Source of the DNA: CBDEGR01 sp965237895
GTDB lineage: Bacteria; Acidobacteriota; Terriglobia; UBA7540; JAPUME01
Length of the DNA: 64,000 nucleotides
Direction of reading: 5' to 3'
Assembly (NCBI GenBank): GCA_965237895.1
Contig: CBDEGR010000002.1
Span: forward strand, 1,054,001-1,118,000
Positions within the stretch are counted from its first letter, which is position 1, and each line of letters starts with the position of its first letter. The translations under genes were made by a program, and so were the position numbers. The notes beneath the pieces are model-generated. The model had not been told where the DNA came from. It saw only the letters and a program-made list of their open reading frames with translations, and searched no databases. Below, in pieces: positions 41,890 through 51,048 of the stretch.

Positions 41890-42564
41890 TTGGAACTGAT
41901 TATTGAAACCAAGGATCTGAAGAAGACCTACCGACTGGGGAAAGTCGGCGTGCAGGCGCTGCGAGGAGTAGACATTTCTATTCGCCGCGGAGAGTTTGTG
42001 GCCATCATGGGACCTTCCGGTTGCGGGAAATCCACGCTGTTGCATATTCTGGGCGGGTTGACCGGCCCTACCAGCGGAAAAGTTTCCGTCGACGGAAACG
42101 ATTTTTCCAAGATGAGCGACAATGACCGCACCCGTTTCCGGCGGCATAAGATCGGATTCGTATTTCAGCGCTTTAACCTCTTGCCCACGCTTTCGGCACG
42201 TGGGAACATCTCCATCGCGCAGGATATCCAAGGCAACGGCTTCAATCCCCATCGGTTTGACATGATCGTGGACATGCTGAACATCCGCGGGAAGCTGGGC
42301 CAGAAGCCGTCCACGCTTTCCGGGGGAGAGCAGCAGCGCGTGGCCATTGCCCGCGCCTTGGTCTGCGAGCCGAAGATTATTCTAGCCGACGAGCCGACCG
42401 GGAACCTGGATTCCGAAAATGCGAGGGCGGTTCTGAACATGATGAAGGAACTGAACCGCGAGTTTGAGCAGACGCTTCTGGTGATTACCCATAACCCGGA
42501 GGTCTCCGAAGAAACCCAAAGGGTGATTCGGATGCGCGACGGGCACGTCGTTGCGGATTCGTAG
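41890..42564 (+). CDS. ABC transporter ATPase (LolD/MacB type)
   Basis: A 224-residue ATPase: Walker A IMGPSGCGKSTLLHILGG, Q-loop VFQRFNLLPTLSARGN, signature LSGGEQQRVAIARAL, Walker B IILADEPTGNLDSENA and the switch His in LLVITHNPEV. Length and sequence match the LolD/MacB ATPases that pair with FtsX-like permeases. TTG 41890 is the family start (ELIIETKDLKKTY). Confidence 0.9.
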   Translation: MELIIETKDLKKTYRLGKVGVQALRGVDISIRRGEFVAIMGPSGCGKSTLLHILGGLTGPTSGKVSVDGNDFSKMSDNDRTRFRRHKIGFVFQRFNLLPTLSARGNISIAQDIQGNGFNPHRFDMIVDMLNIRGKLGQKPSTLSGGEQQRVAIARALVCEPKIILADEPTGNLDSENARAVLNMMKELNREFEQTLLVITHNPEVSEETQRVIRMRDGHVVADS

Positions 42565-42612
42565 ACCGGATCGGCAATTTTTAGTTCGGCCATAGGCTGT
42601 ATTCTCTTCAAC

Positions 42613-43140
42613 ATGTTCAAGCGAAGTTCGGTGGTGATGCCGGAAGCTGCACGGACCGATGAAGGGTCAGCCCCGGGGTCCGTGGTGCGCCCCGAGATGG
42701 GCGTCTCCGAATCTTGGATCGGGAAAATCGGTAGGGCCCTGCTGCGGGTGGTCTTCTGGCCTTACCGTCGTGGTTCTTGGCAGTATGATATCCTGGCCGC
42801 CGTGATCCTTGTCTTTATCTTCCTCACCCCGCGCGCTTGGCTGGGAGACCGTCCGGCACAGCCTGTGAATTCACGGAGCCGAGCCGCCGGTCCTGGGATT
42901 GCCCGAATCCTTTCCGCCGAAGGGGTGCTGCTGTACCATGTGGATGCCGGCCTGCTTCGGCCGGAATCTTCCCGGGAGGCGATGTCGGGTACGACATCGA
43001 ATCTTTCCGCCGCCCTGCTCCAGAAGACTCTGGAAGACCGGCTCGGCATGCCGGTGGCGGTGAAGAGCTTCGCTCCGGTGAAGAACGCCGAAGGGGTGGT
43101 CCTGGGCTACCATGTTCTGGTAGAACCGGCGGAGCAATAG
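42613..43140 (+). CDS. Conserved hypothetical membrane-anchored protein
   Basis: A 175-residue protein with a polar N terminus, FWPYRRGSWQYDILAAVILV then FIFLTPRAWLGDRP (one membrane span, about 57-73), and a small soluble domain. The YPRGSWQYD---A-ILAFIFLTPR-WF-D pattern belongs to an uncharacterised family I associate with Acidobacteriota. Position between the ABC ATPase and a LolA-like gene suggests an envelope role. Confidence 0.65.
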   Translation: MFKRSSVVMPEAARTDEGSAPGSVVRPEMGVSESWIGKIGRALLRVVFWPYRRGSWQYDILAAVILVFIFLTPRAWLGDRPAQPVNSRSRAAGPGIARILSAEGVLLYHVDAGLLRPESSREAMSGTTSNLSAALLQKTLEDRLGMPVAVKSFAPVKNAEGVVLGYHVLVEPAEQ

Positions 43141-43256
43141 AGAGAATCTCCCTGCGCGCAGATTTTGTGCGGCTTTCGGTTTCTGTGAACCGCAGGAGGG
43201 GGTTTCATCGGCGGAAACCCTTGTTTCGCGATGGGGAGGAGTCGGGTGATGAAAAT

Positions 43257-43967
43257 TTGAGAAACGGATATCGGTTCCAAAGTTTATTGGCAATTTGCGT
43301 TGCGGCGACGGGTCTGGGGGCCCTGCCGCAGTCGCCGGCGGCGAAGAACGGACGGAGGCCCGTCCTGAAGGAAGTCCTGGCTCGCATGGACAATACCGCG
43401 GGCCGCTTGAAGACTCTTTCGGCCAGCCTGGAATATACGGTGGTGACCGCCCTGGTGGACGATAAATCCACCGAGATGGGCAAGATATTTTATCGAAAGG
43501 GCCCGCAGGTTTTGATTGAGTTTTCCGCTCCGAGCGAAAGGAAATTCTTTTTCGGCGGTGACCGGGCGGAGGTTTATTATCCGAAGATTAATCAACTCCA
43601 GGAATACAAGCTGGAAAATCATCAAGCGATGATCGAACAGTTTCTTCTGCTGGGGTTCGGGACGAACTCGAGCCGTCTGCGGAAGTCTTACCATCTGAAA
43701 ATAGTGAGGGAAGAGGTGCTGGACGGCGACGCCGTCGTGGTGCTGGAGTTGACTCCGAAGGACGAAGAGATCCGGGAGCGCCTCAAGAAGGTGATACTTT
43801 GGATCAGTGAAGAGTCCTGGTTGCCGGTACAGCAGAAATTCAGCAAACCCGGTGGGGACTACACGGTGGCCAAATACAGCTCCGTGAAGGTAAATCGAGC
43901 GCTGTCCGCCTCCCGGCTTAAGATTAAGACCAAGAAAGATACGACCCGGGTTCGGATGAACAATTGA
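43257..43967 (+). CDS. LolA-like outer-membrane lipoprotein carrier protein
   Basis: A 236-residue exported protein: signal peptide (YRFQSLLAICVAATGLGALP), then VLARMDNTAGRLKTLSASLE, GKIFYRKGPQVLIEFSAPSE, FFGGDRAEVYYPKINQLQEY and ILWISEESWLPVQQKFSKPG, the LolA/LppX beta-half-barrel pattern. TTG 43257 starts the signal peptide. A better-placed ATG at 43249 (GGAGG upstream) opens a frame that stops after three codons, so initiation is uncertain or a one-base error is present. Likely shuttles lipids or lipoproteins with the adjacent ABC system. Confidence 0.7.
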   Translation: MRNGYRFQSLLAICVAATGLGALPQSPAAKNGRRPVLKEVLARMDNTAGRLKTLSASLEYTVVTALVDDKSTEMGKIFYRKGPQVLIEFSAPSERKFFFGGDRAEVYYPKINQLQEYKLENHQAMIEQFLLLGFGTNSSRLRKSYHLKIVREEVLDGDAVVVLELTPKDEEIRERLKKVILWISEESWLPVQQKFSKPGGDYTVAKYSSVKVNRALSASRLKIKTKKDTTRVRMNN

Positions 43968-44183
43968 CCGTTTGATTGCATGATCGTCCTCGAGACGACT
44001 CCCCGATTGCCGGGTCCCTTCGCAACGTTAAACGTGAAGCGGCATAGTTCGCAGTTGAGTTTTCCGAATCAGCCGTTCCAGGGACTTTTGTTTGCTCTCC
44101 GGCCCGAGGGGCTTCATAATTTCGCGTTTTGGGTTCGGTTCCAGATTTTTTTTTGGTGATATTGATTCGAGGTGTAGAAGATT

Positions 44184-45284
44184 GTGAATCGCTTGGGTTT
44201 TCGCCGTAAGGTGAACGCAGTGCACCGTCGCCTCCGGGATTTCTGGATGATCGGGAAGGGTCTGGCTTCGACACGGCACCCCATTCTTGCCCACCTGATT
44301 CCCATTCGCCGCTGTAACCTCTCCTGTGCCTACTGCAACGAATACGACAGTTCTTCCGAACCGGTTCCCCTGCCCCAGATGCTGCGCCGTGTGGATCGGC
44401 TGTCGGCGCTGGGGACGACGATCATTACCCTCAGCGGCGGCGAGCCGCTCCTCCACCCCGAGTTGGACCAGATCATTCGCCGCGTGCGGCGCCATAAGAT
44501 CATTGCCGGCTTGATCACGAACGGGTACCTGCTTACGGCCGAGAGAATCCGCGCTCTGAACCGTGCCGGGCTCGAACAGTTGCAGATCAGCATCGACAAC
44601 GTCCAGCCGGACGATATCTCGAAGAAAAGCCTGAAAGTTTTGGACCGGAAACTGGAACTGCTGGCCGAGCATGCCGAGTTCGGCGTCAATATCAACTCGG
44701 TGATCGGAAGCGGCATCCATAACCCGCACGATGCGCTGGTGGTGGCGGAACGAACTCAGGAATTGGGATTTACCAGCACGGTCGGCATCATCCACGACGG
44801 CACGGGGCAGCTGAAGCCGTTGGGTGAAGTGGAGCGCGGGCTCTTTATGAAGATTAGGAGTATGGGGAAGACCTCGTACTCCCGCATCGGCTGGTTCCAG
44901 AACAACATCGCCCGCGGCTTGCCGAACCGGTGGCGCTGCCGCGCCGGAGGCCGGTACCTCTACATCTGTGAGGACGGGCTGGTGCACTACTGCTCGCAGC
45001 AGCGCGGCCACCCGGCCGTGCCGCTTGAGACCTATACGCGCGAAGACATTCGGCGCGAATACTACACCCAGAAGTCCTGCGCGCCGTACTGCACCGTCTC
45101 CTGCGTTCAGCAAGTGGCGGCCATTGACAATTGGCGGCATCCGCAGCGCCCGCAGCCCGTCCCGAATCGGGACAACTCCATGGTCCCGCTCTCCACCTTG
45201 GTCGCGAAGAAGGCTGAAGTCTTCCGAGACCCCTCCCCCGGTACTGAATCGAAACCAAATGTTTCCCTAGCAGGAATCAGTTAA
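44184..45284 (+). CDS. Radical SAM protein with SPASM-like C-terminal cysteines
   Basis: A 366-residue radical SAM enzyme: the 4Fe-4S motif IRRCNLSCAYCNEYDSS, TIITLSGGEPLLHPELDQII, LITNGYLLTAERI, QISIDNVQPDDISKKSLKVL and STVGIIHDGTGQ. A C-terminal cysteine set (WRCRAGGRYLYICEDGLVHYC, then CAPYCTVSCVQQ) may hold auxiliary clusters. The substrate is unknown; no precursor peptide or cofactor genes adjoin it. GTG 44184 begins the frame after a 216-base gap from the LolA-like gene. Confidence 0.85.
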   Translation: MNRLGFRRKVNAVHRRLRDFWMIGKGLASTRHPILAHLIPIRRCNLSCAYCNEYDSSSEPVPLPQMLRRVDRLSALGTTIITLSGGEPLLHPELDQIIRRVRRHKIIAGLITNGYLLTAERIRALNRAGLEQLQISIDNVQPDDISKKSLKVLDRKLELLAEHAEFGVNINSVIGSGIHNPHDALVVAERTQELGFTSTVGIIHDGTGQLKPLGEVERGLFMKIRSMGKTSYSRIGWFQNNIARGLPNRWRCRAGGRYLYICEDGLVHYCSQQRGHPAVPLETYTREDIRREYYTQKSCAPYCTVSCVQQVAAIDNWRHPQRPQPVPNRDNSMVPLSTLVAKKAEVFRDPSPGTESKPNVSLAGIS

Positions 45285-45370
45285 AAAGGTAGGCGTGTTG
45301 GTGAAGTGGCCTTCCGTTAGTCGGAATGGGAAGCGGCAGGATCAATCTTCGTCAGCGGCCGTTTTGCGGG

Positions 45371-46246
45371 CTATTTTTCTTTTTCCGAGTCGGGGGCAAC
45401 CTCTCCGATTACTGTGATTTTGACCGTCGATTTGAATTGGCGATAGTCCGTATAGCGGGTGATCTGTCGCACGCGGACCGGACCGGAGGAAAAGTAGAGC
45501 GTATCTTCGGCCTTGGTGAAGGTGGGGAACCAGAATTTGCCGTCGATCTGCTCCCGGTAGGTGGTGGAGATGGGAAACAGGTTTTCATTCTTTTTTTTCC
45601 TCTTCTTTTTCGAATAAAGCTCTCCTACAGGCTTGCCCTGGCTTTTCACGATTTGCAGGTCCCGGTCATCCACCCAAACCGTGCCCTGAAAATACTGCTT
45701 TCCTCTCTCGATAACTTTCGGGCGGATACTGAAGGCGTAGGCAGTCAGTTCATCCACATAGGTGTGGGAGAGGTATCTCACCTCGTAATCGGGCAGCTCG
45801 TCGGTCGTCAGCACAAAGGGCTGAATGTTCCGCATCGATTCGTAATCTTCCTGGGTGATGCCGATCCTCTTCAGCGTGGAGAGAGGGGCGTAGGTCACAT
45901 ACTCGATCCGGCGGCCTTGATCGTCGAAAAGGATATCCCAGGATTGTTCGAAGGTGCCGACCGCGCGGCCTTCCACATCGAGCTCTTGGACTTTGTTGAT
46001 CTGATGGTAGGAATAATTCTCGCGAGCCTCCCGGAACAGCTTCTCTTTGGCGGCGAACTCCCGAATAATCCGCTCGATCTCGGCGGGACCGGGGTCTTTG
46101 AGCTTCCCTGCCCGGTTGGTGGGCATGGCCAGCGGGGAGTCCGAGTCTTGAGCTGCAACCGGCAAGACGGCCCCCCCCAGGGCCATCCATCCCAGCAGAG
46201 TGAATACCGCAGAAAACAGTCCCCAACGGTCCAGCCCTTCCATCAT
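45371..46246 (-). CDS. Conserved exported protein, probable outer-membrane-associated
   Basis: A 291-residue protein with a signal peptide (LFSAVFTLLGWMALGGAVLP) and a mature domain with FREARENYSYHQINKVQELD, WDILFDDQGRRIEYVTYAPL, QPFVLTTDELPDYEVRYLSH and QGTVWVDDRDLQIVKSQGKP. Proteins of this pattern are abundant in Acidobacteriota, where several paralogues per genome are common, and resemble the LolA/DUF4412-type beta fold. No function is established. Divergent from the oxidoreductase at 46424. Confidence 0.7.
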   Translation of the reverse strand: MMEGLDRWGLFSAVFTLLGWMALGGAVLPVAAQDSDSPLAMPTNRAGKLKDPGPAEIERIIREFAAKEKLFREARENYSYHQINKVQELDVEGRAVGTFEQSWDILFDDQGRRIEYVTYAPLSTLKRIGITQEDYESMRNIQPFVLTTDELPDYEVRYLSHTYVDELTAYAFSIRPKVIERGKQYFQGTVWVDDRDLQIVKSQGKPVGELYSKKKRKKKNENLFPISTTYREQIDGKFWFPTFTKAEDTLYFSSGPVRVRQITRYTDYRQFKSTVKITVIGEVAPDSEKEK

Positions 46247-46423
46247 GGACCCTCCTAAGGTTCTCCCTTATATAGAGTCTAGCACAGCCGAAAAGGTTGC
46301 ATCTTTGTACATGGATTACAATGATTCTATTGGGACCATGGGGGGTGGCCTTTCGCCGCTTGACACGCCACACCGGCTGGTGGATATGATGAGACCATAC
46401 TGCAGAAACCGAAAGGTGAGGGC

Positions 46424-47728
46424 ATGAGAGAGAAGCAGCGCAGGATCGACCGTCGTGGGTTTCTGAAGGCTACCGGGGGGGCAGCGGCGGCAGGATTTAT
46501 GATCGTCAAACCGGAGGCCGTGCGGGGCACCCGGGCGAACTCCGCCGTGCAGTTGGGTGTGATCGGCTGCGGCGGCCGGGGCACCCACGTGGGAACCTCG
46601 ATGATGAAGAATACGAATCTCCGGGTGGTCGCCTTGGCGGACCTGTTCCAGGACTGTTTGGAGGAGGGTGCGAAGAACTTCGGGCAGGCGGCAGCGGAGG
46701 CGAAGGTTCCTAAGGTTCCGGCCAAGAGACTCTTTGCCGGGCCGAGGGCGTATCTCCAATTGATCGCATCGAAGGATGTGGACGCTGTATTGATCTCCTC
46801 GCCGGCGTACTTTCATCCCCATCACCTGGAGGCGGTGGTCGATGCCGGAAAGCACGCTTATTGCGAAAAGCCCGTAGGGGTGGACGTGCACGGCGCGAAG
46901 CACGTAATAAGGATTGGCGAGAGGGCGCAAGGCAAAGTGACCCTGCATGTGGGATTTCAGATCCGCAACGCACCGCCCTTTGTGGAGATGGTGAAGCGGA
47001 TTCACGGGGGAGCGCTGGGGAAAATCGTCTGCGGGCAGGTGTACTACTACTCCGGCGCGTTGGACCTGAAACACGACGGACGCGGCATCTCCACCCAAGA
47101 GGCGCGCTTGCGAAATTGGATACATGACCGGGAGTTGTCCGGCGACATCGTTGTCGAGCAGAACATCCACGTCATCGACGTCTGCAATTGGGTTCTTCGG
47201 TCCCATCCGTTGAAGGCTACGGCCACCGGCGGGCGGAAGGTTCCCGGCCGCCACGGAAATACCTGGGACCACTACGCCGGGACGTTCGACTATCCCGACG
47301 ACGTGCACGTCAGCTTCAGTTCGACACAATTCATTGACGGCTGGAGCGAGGTCTGCGAGCGCTTCTTCGGCACGAAAGGCGCTTCCGAGTCCCACTACTC
47401 CTATCCGGTGGCTATCTATGGCGATGAACCTTGGGATTCTGGACTGGGGTCGCAGGCGGCAAGGTCCGCCGAAGAGCACCAACAGAGCGTGCTGACGGGG
47501 CATTTCCCCGGCGCGCTGGAGCACGCGGACAGCGAGAAACAGAAGGCCTTTGTCGAGAGCATTACCAGCGGACGGAACGACAATCAGGCCCTGCAAGGCG
47601 CTGAGAGCGCCCTGAGCGGCATCCTGATTCGCACGGCTGCCTACACGCGGGAAGAAGTGACCTGGGATGAATTGGTCTCGTCGGATGCGAAGTGGGACCC
47701 GATGGTGAATATCGAAAGATTCGGGTAG
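46424..47728 (+). CDS. Gfo/Idh/MocA-family oxidoreductase with Tat signal
   Basis: A 434-residue exported NAD(P)-dependent oxidoreductase. The Tat signal RRGFLKATGGAAAAGFMI is followed by the Rossmann motif QLGVIGCGGRGTHVG, VVALADLF, YFHPHHLEAVVDAGKHAYCE then KPVGVDVHGA (the EKP motif), and the C-terminal alpha/beta domain with SGDIVVEQNIHVIDVCNWVL. Export of a cofactor-binding enzyme fits Tat. Such paralogues usually act on sugars or inositol-type substrates; the exact one is unknown. Confidence 0.88.
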   Translation: MREKQRRIDRRGFLKATGGAAAAGFMIVKPEAVRGTRANSAVQLGVIGCGGRGTHVGTSMMKNTNLRVVALADLFQDCLEEGAKNFGQAAAEAKVPKVPAKRLFAGPRAYLQLIASKDVDAVLISSPAYFHPHHLEAVVDAGKHAYCEKPVGVDVHGAKHVIRIGERAQGKVTLHVGFQIRNAPPFVEMVKRIHGGALGKIVCGQVYYYSGALDLKHDGRGISTQEARLRNWIHDRELSGDIVVEQNIHVIDVCNWVLRSHPLKATATGGRKVPGRHGNTWDHYAGTFDYPDDVHVSFSSTQFIDGWSEVCERFFGTKGASESHYSYPVAIYGDEPWDSGLGSQAARSAEEHQQSVLTGHFPGALEHADSEKQKAFVESITSGRNDNQALQGAESALSGILIRTAAYTREEVTWDELVSSDAKWDPMVNIERFG

Positions 47729-47840
47729 GACTCTATTTTTTTCGAAGCGAACCTTCTTGGATAGAACAGGGGATAGAAGATGGGGGGCTTGTCCCGACAG
47801 GGAAGCCCCCCACATTAGTTTCTACCCACCGAAATTTCTT

Positions 47841-48533
47841 CTACTGTCCGAAGTGCAGCGAGAATCCCAGAGAGAACTCCAGGTTATGGGCCAAACCGCT
47901 GACCGGAAAGAAGGCGTCCGTCGTCGAAGAGGACGGCAGCCCGAAGGTCGGCGTACCGGTGGTATGGTTGCGCACTTCGGCGCGGACGGAGATGACCGAG
48001 ATCAGGCTCCACTCCATCCCTCCTCCGATGTTGAATCCGAATTTATTGCTGCTTTCGATGGCGGCCGCCTGGTTGGCAAACTCGCCGCTCAGAGCGAGCG
48101 CTTTGGCATCATCCGTGGGGCTGTACCTTGTGAATCCGACCCCGGCGGTGACGTAAGGGCGCAGGCTGCCGACTTCAATCGGACTGTGGATGACCAGATT
48201 GGCGTTGACGCGCTGAAGGCAAATTCCGAAACCGAACTCCTCCAATGGTACGTTGTTCAGGTCCGTAATGCGAAGGTTGTTGCGGCCCATCGAGTAGGCC
48301 AATTCGGCCCCCAATATCTTGGTGCGCATATACTCGCCGCCAAAGGTAAATTTGCCGCCGGCGGCATAGTTGGAGAGAAAGGTGTCCTCGCCGATGGCGA
48401 ACGTTTTCTCGTTAAACAGGTAAGTCCCGCTCGCCGTCGCAAAGATTCGAACTCCCTGCGCCGAAGCCAGACGGGCGAAAAGGAACAGGCACGCCAGTAA
48501 ACCGAGCCCGCCGAGCAGCCGTAAACGTATCAT
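47841..48533 (-). CDS. Outer-membrane beta-barrel protein
   Basis: A 230-residue protein with a signal peptide (LRLLGGLGLLACLFLFARLA then SAQG) and alternating amphipathic strands: YLFNEKTFAIGEDTFLSNYA, KILGAELAYSMGRNNLRI, LRPYVTAGVGFTRYSPTDDA and ending LEFSLGFSLHFGQ with the terminal aromatic-x motif favoured by the BAM machinery. Resembles small OmpA/OmpW-like barrels. ATG 48533 begins the signal peptide. Confidence 0.75.
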   Translation of the reverse strand: MIRLRLLGGLGLLACLFLFARLASAQGVRIFATASGTYLFNEKTFAIGEDTFLSNYAAGGKFTFGGEYMRTKILGAELAYSMGRNNLRITDLNNVPLEEFGFGICLQRVNANLVIHSPIEVGSLRPYVTAGVGFTRYSPTDDAKALALSGEFANQAAAIESSNKFGFNIGGGMEWSLISVISVRAEVRNHTTGTPTFGLPSSSTTDAFFPVSGLAHNLEFSLGFSLHFGQ

Positions 48534-49108
48534 CGTGTAATACCTCCAGGATGTATTTCCGGAAACATGAATGGGAACTTCTCCTTGTTCAAAGTTCAAG
48601 GCCGACGCAGGCAGGGTGAGAAGGTTTCGGTCCGCGGCTGGGTTTGTCTGCCGCGCGGATTCGATCTCGTTCCGTTCGGATTCCCCTCAAAGTTATTCTA
48701 GATGCCTTGTCAAGGCGAAAGGTTTCCTTTCCTTTGCGAAAGGGGCTGGGTTGGAAAAAGAGTGCTGTAGGCGGAAAGGCCCAGGACGTACCCGGGCCAA
48801 ACTTTCAAGAAAAACCGGCGGGCAAGAAACCGGCGGGGGGAAGAGGCGGGCAACAGGGAACTTGGGCGGCCCCTCCGACGCCATCCGTAATCGGAAGAGC
48901 TCGGTCAGCGCCCGCGCAAATTGTTTTTCAGGCGAGTCTGCCGCAGCTTCTTCTTTTTCCGCTTGGGTTTCGATATATTAAACGTGCCCGTGCCGACTCG
49001 CCGGGCCTGCCAGAGATTGGGTTTTGCAGAGTTCGTTTCGATGGTTCTGTTCTCCTTGGAAATTGAGATACGATATCTTCAATTGATTCTTGATGCCCTC
49101 CGGACCCC
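48534..49108. other. Long intergenic region
   Basis: About 575 bases between two minus-strand genes. Apart from a basic 45-codon frame on the minus strand (48905-49042, listed separately), no gene, RNA or repeat was recognised. Confidence 0.45.
48905..49042 (-). other. Very basic 45-codon frame lacking a standard start codon
   Basis: Behind an AAGGAG at proper spacing, a frame opens at ATC rather than ATG and reads NLWQARRVGTGTFNISKPKR then KKKKLRQTRLKNNLRGR before TGA. Eighteen of 45 residues are Lys or Arg. It could be a real small protein whose start codon was mutated or misread, or a coincidence. No family is recognised. Confidence 0.25.
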
Positions 49109-49483
49109 TTATTTGGCCGGAGTAATGGAATAGATTCGGACGGCGCTTCTTTTCTTGAACCAGACGCCGATTACCTGGACTTGTTTGCCGGCCCACTCCT
49201 CGGGAATTTTTTTGCCGAGCAGGTCGAGGACCCGGCCGTTTTCCCTGTCGGCCAGCACGAAGCGGCTGCCCGCGCGGACGCAATCGAGCGTACACTGCCG
49301 CGCATCACCCATCAGTTCCGGGTGAGAGAGCCCGCAGAGTTTGTCGCTGATTTCCCCGCGAAAGGTCTTTACTTTCCGGGCGGGTTCGCCCGCCAGGCTC
49401 GGACTGGCCAGGAACACGGCCCACAGAAGGACCAAACCGAGCCTGACGGTCCGTTGGGGAAATAGAGTTTGAAGGGTCCTCAT
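49109..49483 (-). CDS. Small exported cysteine-containing protein
   Basis: A 124-residue protein: signal peptide (RLGLVLLWAVFLASPSLAGE), then KTFRGEISDKLCGLSHPELM, QCTLDCVRAGSRFVLADREN and GKKIPEEWAGKQVQVIGVWF. The layout G-ISD--CG...H...CTL-CVK-G---VL-D...GK-V-V-G is shared with the protein at 50591 and looks like a small OB-like fold with a conserved CxxxC. Function unknown. ATG 49483 begins the signal. Confidence 0.65.
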   Translation of the reverse strand: MRTLQTLFPQRTVRLGLVLLWAVFLASPSLAGEPARKVKTFRGEISDKLCGLSHPELMGDARQCTLDCVRAGSRFVLADRENGRVLDLLGKKIPEEWAGKQVQVIGVWFKKRSAVRIYSITPAK

Positions 49484-49485
49484 AA

Positions 49486-49898
49486 AGCCTCGATGGGGTT
49501 CGGTGTTCCCGAGGAGCAGACCGGTTTGAGTTATCCTGCCCGTTCCTACCGGCATCCGGGCCGAAAAGCTGCGAAAAATTCTAATTCCTAAGTCTACCAT
49601 AAAGGCATTGAAATCCTCAGGCCGAGGGCAGGGGAAATTTCCCCATCCGTGGGGGCGGACGGTGAGCTGGGAAAGCGCATGGTTCCGTCTATTGTCCATT
49701 TTACCGTATGTGTGTTATATTTCGCGCCTTAGGGTTGTTGGTGAGGGGAGCTGGACGAACCGGCAAGGGCTGATAAATCAGCACATTAGATGGGGTCGGG
49801 GCGCTCCGACGATGAATTTGGTCATCGATTCGGTCACCGGATTCGGCCGGCAGGTCGGCGGATGAATGGGTCCCAAGGTCAACAGGGAGAAAACATGA
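49486..49898. other. Intergenic region upstream of mglA
   Basis: About 410 bases. A possible promoter, TTGTCC and TTATAT 17 bases apart near 49697-49725, faces mglA. Short frames are present but none is recognisable. Confidence 0.35.
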
Positions 49899-50484
49899 TT
49901 GAGCTTTATTAACTTTGTCGCGAAAGGGATCAATTGTAAGATCGTCTACTACGGCGCGGGTCTGGGAGGAAAGACCACCAACCTGCAATGGATCTTTGAC
50001 CAGACGGTGGGGAAAACCGGCGGGAAGATGATCTCTTTGGTGACCGAGGCCGACCGTACGCTTTTCTTCGACTTCTTGCCGTTGGACTTGGGTTCGGTGC
50101 GGGGCTTCAAGACACGGTTCCATCTCTATACGGTGCCCGGACAGGTCTTCTACGAAGCCAGCCGCAAGCTGATAGCTGCGCGGGGTCGATGGGGTCGTCT
50201 TCGTGGCCGACTCGCAGCCCGAGCGCATGGACGCCAACTTCGAGTCCCTGGAGAATTTGCAGGATAACTTGAAGGAGTACGGCTATGATTTCAACGAGAT
50301 GCCGTACGTGCTGCAATTGAACAAACGGGACCTGCCGAACGTGATGTCGGTGGAGGATATGAACAAGGCTTTACAGAAGAAAACCGAGCCGGCCCTGGGG
50401 GCGGTGGCGGTTACCGGAGCCGGGGTGTTTGAAACCCTTCGAGAAGTTTCGAAGCAAGTGCTGGCAAAGCTGAAAAAGGGCTAA
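49899..50484 (+). pseudogene. mglA: MglA-type small GTPase, frameshifted
   Basis: Two frames make one Ras-like GTPase of the MglA family. 49899-50180 encodes SFINFVAKGINCKIVYYGAG and LGGKTTNLQWIFDQT (P-loop), then DFLPLDLGSVRGFKTRFHLY and TVPGQVFYEASRKLI. After about 50180 the match continues one frame over: LRGVDGVVFVADSQPERMDA, VLQLNKRDLPNVMSVEDM (NKRD guanine specificity) and LKKG. A one-base insertion in AAGCTGATAGCTGCG explains it. TTG 49899 is the family start. MglA sets cell polarity in gliding bacteria; no mglB was recognised next to it. Confidence 0.85.
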
Positions 50485-50590
50485 ATTCAAGCGGCGTCGA
50501 GGTTCTCTGCGGAAACGTGGCGACGCGAAGAAGAATTTGGCCTATAATGTAAAGAGTCTAGTTTAACTCAAGTTCCAAGGGGAGGGTACC

Positions 50591-50923
50591 ATGAAGAAAA
50601 TGTGTCTTCTTTTCGTGTTCGGTTTGTTCGTTTCGGTCGTTGCCTTTGCCGGAGAAAAGGAAAGCGTGATCGGTTGGCTCTCGGATTCCAAGTGCGCCGC
50701 CGATGCCGTTAAGGCCATGAGCGCGGATCATCAAGGTTGCGCCCTCGGTTGCGTCAAAGGCGGCAGTAAGTGGGCCCTGGTCGAATCGAAAACCCATAAG
50801 GTCATCCAGATTCACAACCAGGATGCCGTGAAAGAGTCCAATGTGGGGCATGAGGTGACCGTAAAGGGAAGCATGATGGGTGAAGACGGCCTCCATGTGG
50901 AGAGTATTGAGGCTTCTTCCTAA
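50591..50923 (+). CDS. Small exported cysteine-containing protein, paralogue of the 49109 gene
   Basis: A 110-residue protein with a signal peptide (KMCLLFVFGLFVSVVAFAGE) and the motif set VIGWLSDSKCAAD, HQGCALGCVKGGSKWALVES, KVIQIHNQDAVKE and GHEVTVKGSMMGEDGLHVES. It shares the SD--C...C--CV--G pattern with the product at 49109. AGGGGAGG lies 6 bases before the ATG, and TATAAT at 50543-50548 is a likely -10. Function unknown. Confidence 0.7.
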   Translation: MKKMCLLFVFGLFVSVVAFAGEKESVIGWLSDSKCAADAVKAMSADHQGCALGCVKGGSKWALVESKTHKVIQIHNQDAVKESNVGHEVTVKGSMMGEDGLHVESIEASS

Positions 50924-51048
50924 GCTGTCCGCCAAGGAGTCTGTTTCTGTTTGAATCGAAAAACGGCACACGTCCCGAGCCGGCATTCGGATGAGGGGGG
51001 CGTGCGCTTTTTTTCAGGATCGCGTACGTGGACCCCGGCGGAGGAGTG

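Noticed and set aside
44184..45284. Radical SAM protein as part of a RiPP biosynthetic cluster
   Set aside because: No precursor peptide, recognition domain or peptidase/transporter pair specific to it was found; the neighbours are lipid-carrier and general oxidoreductase genes.
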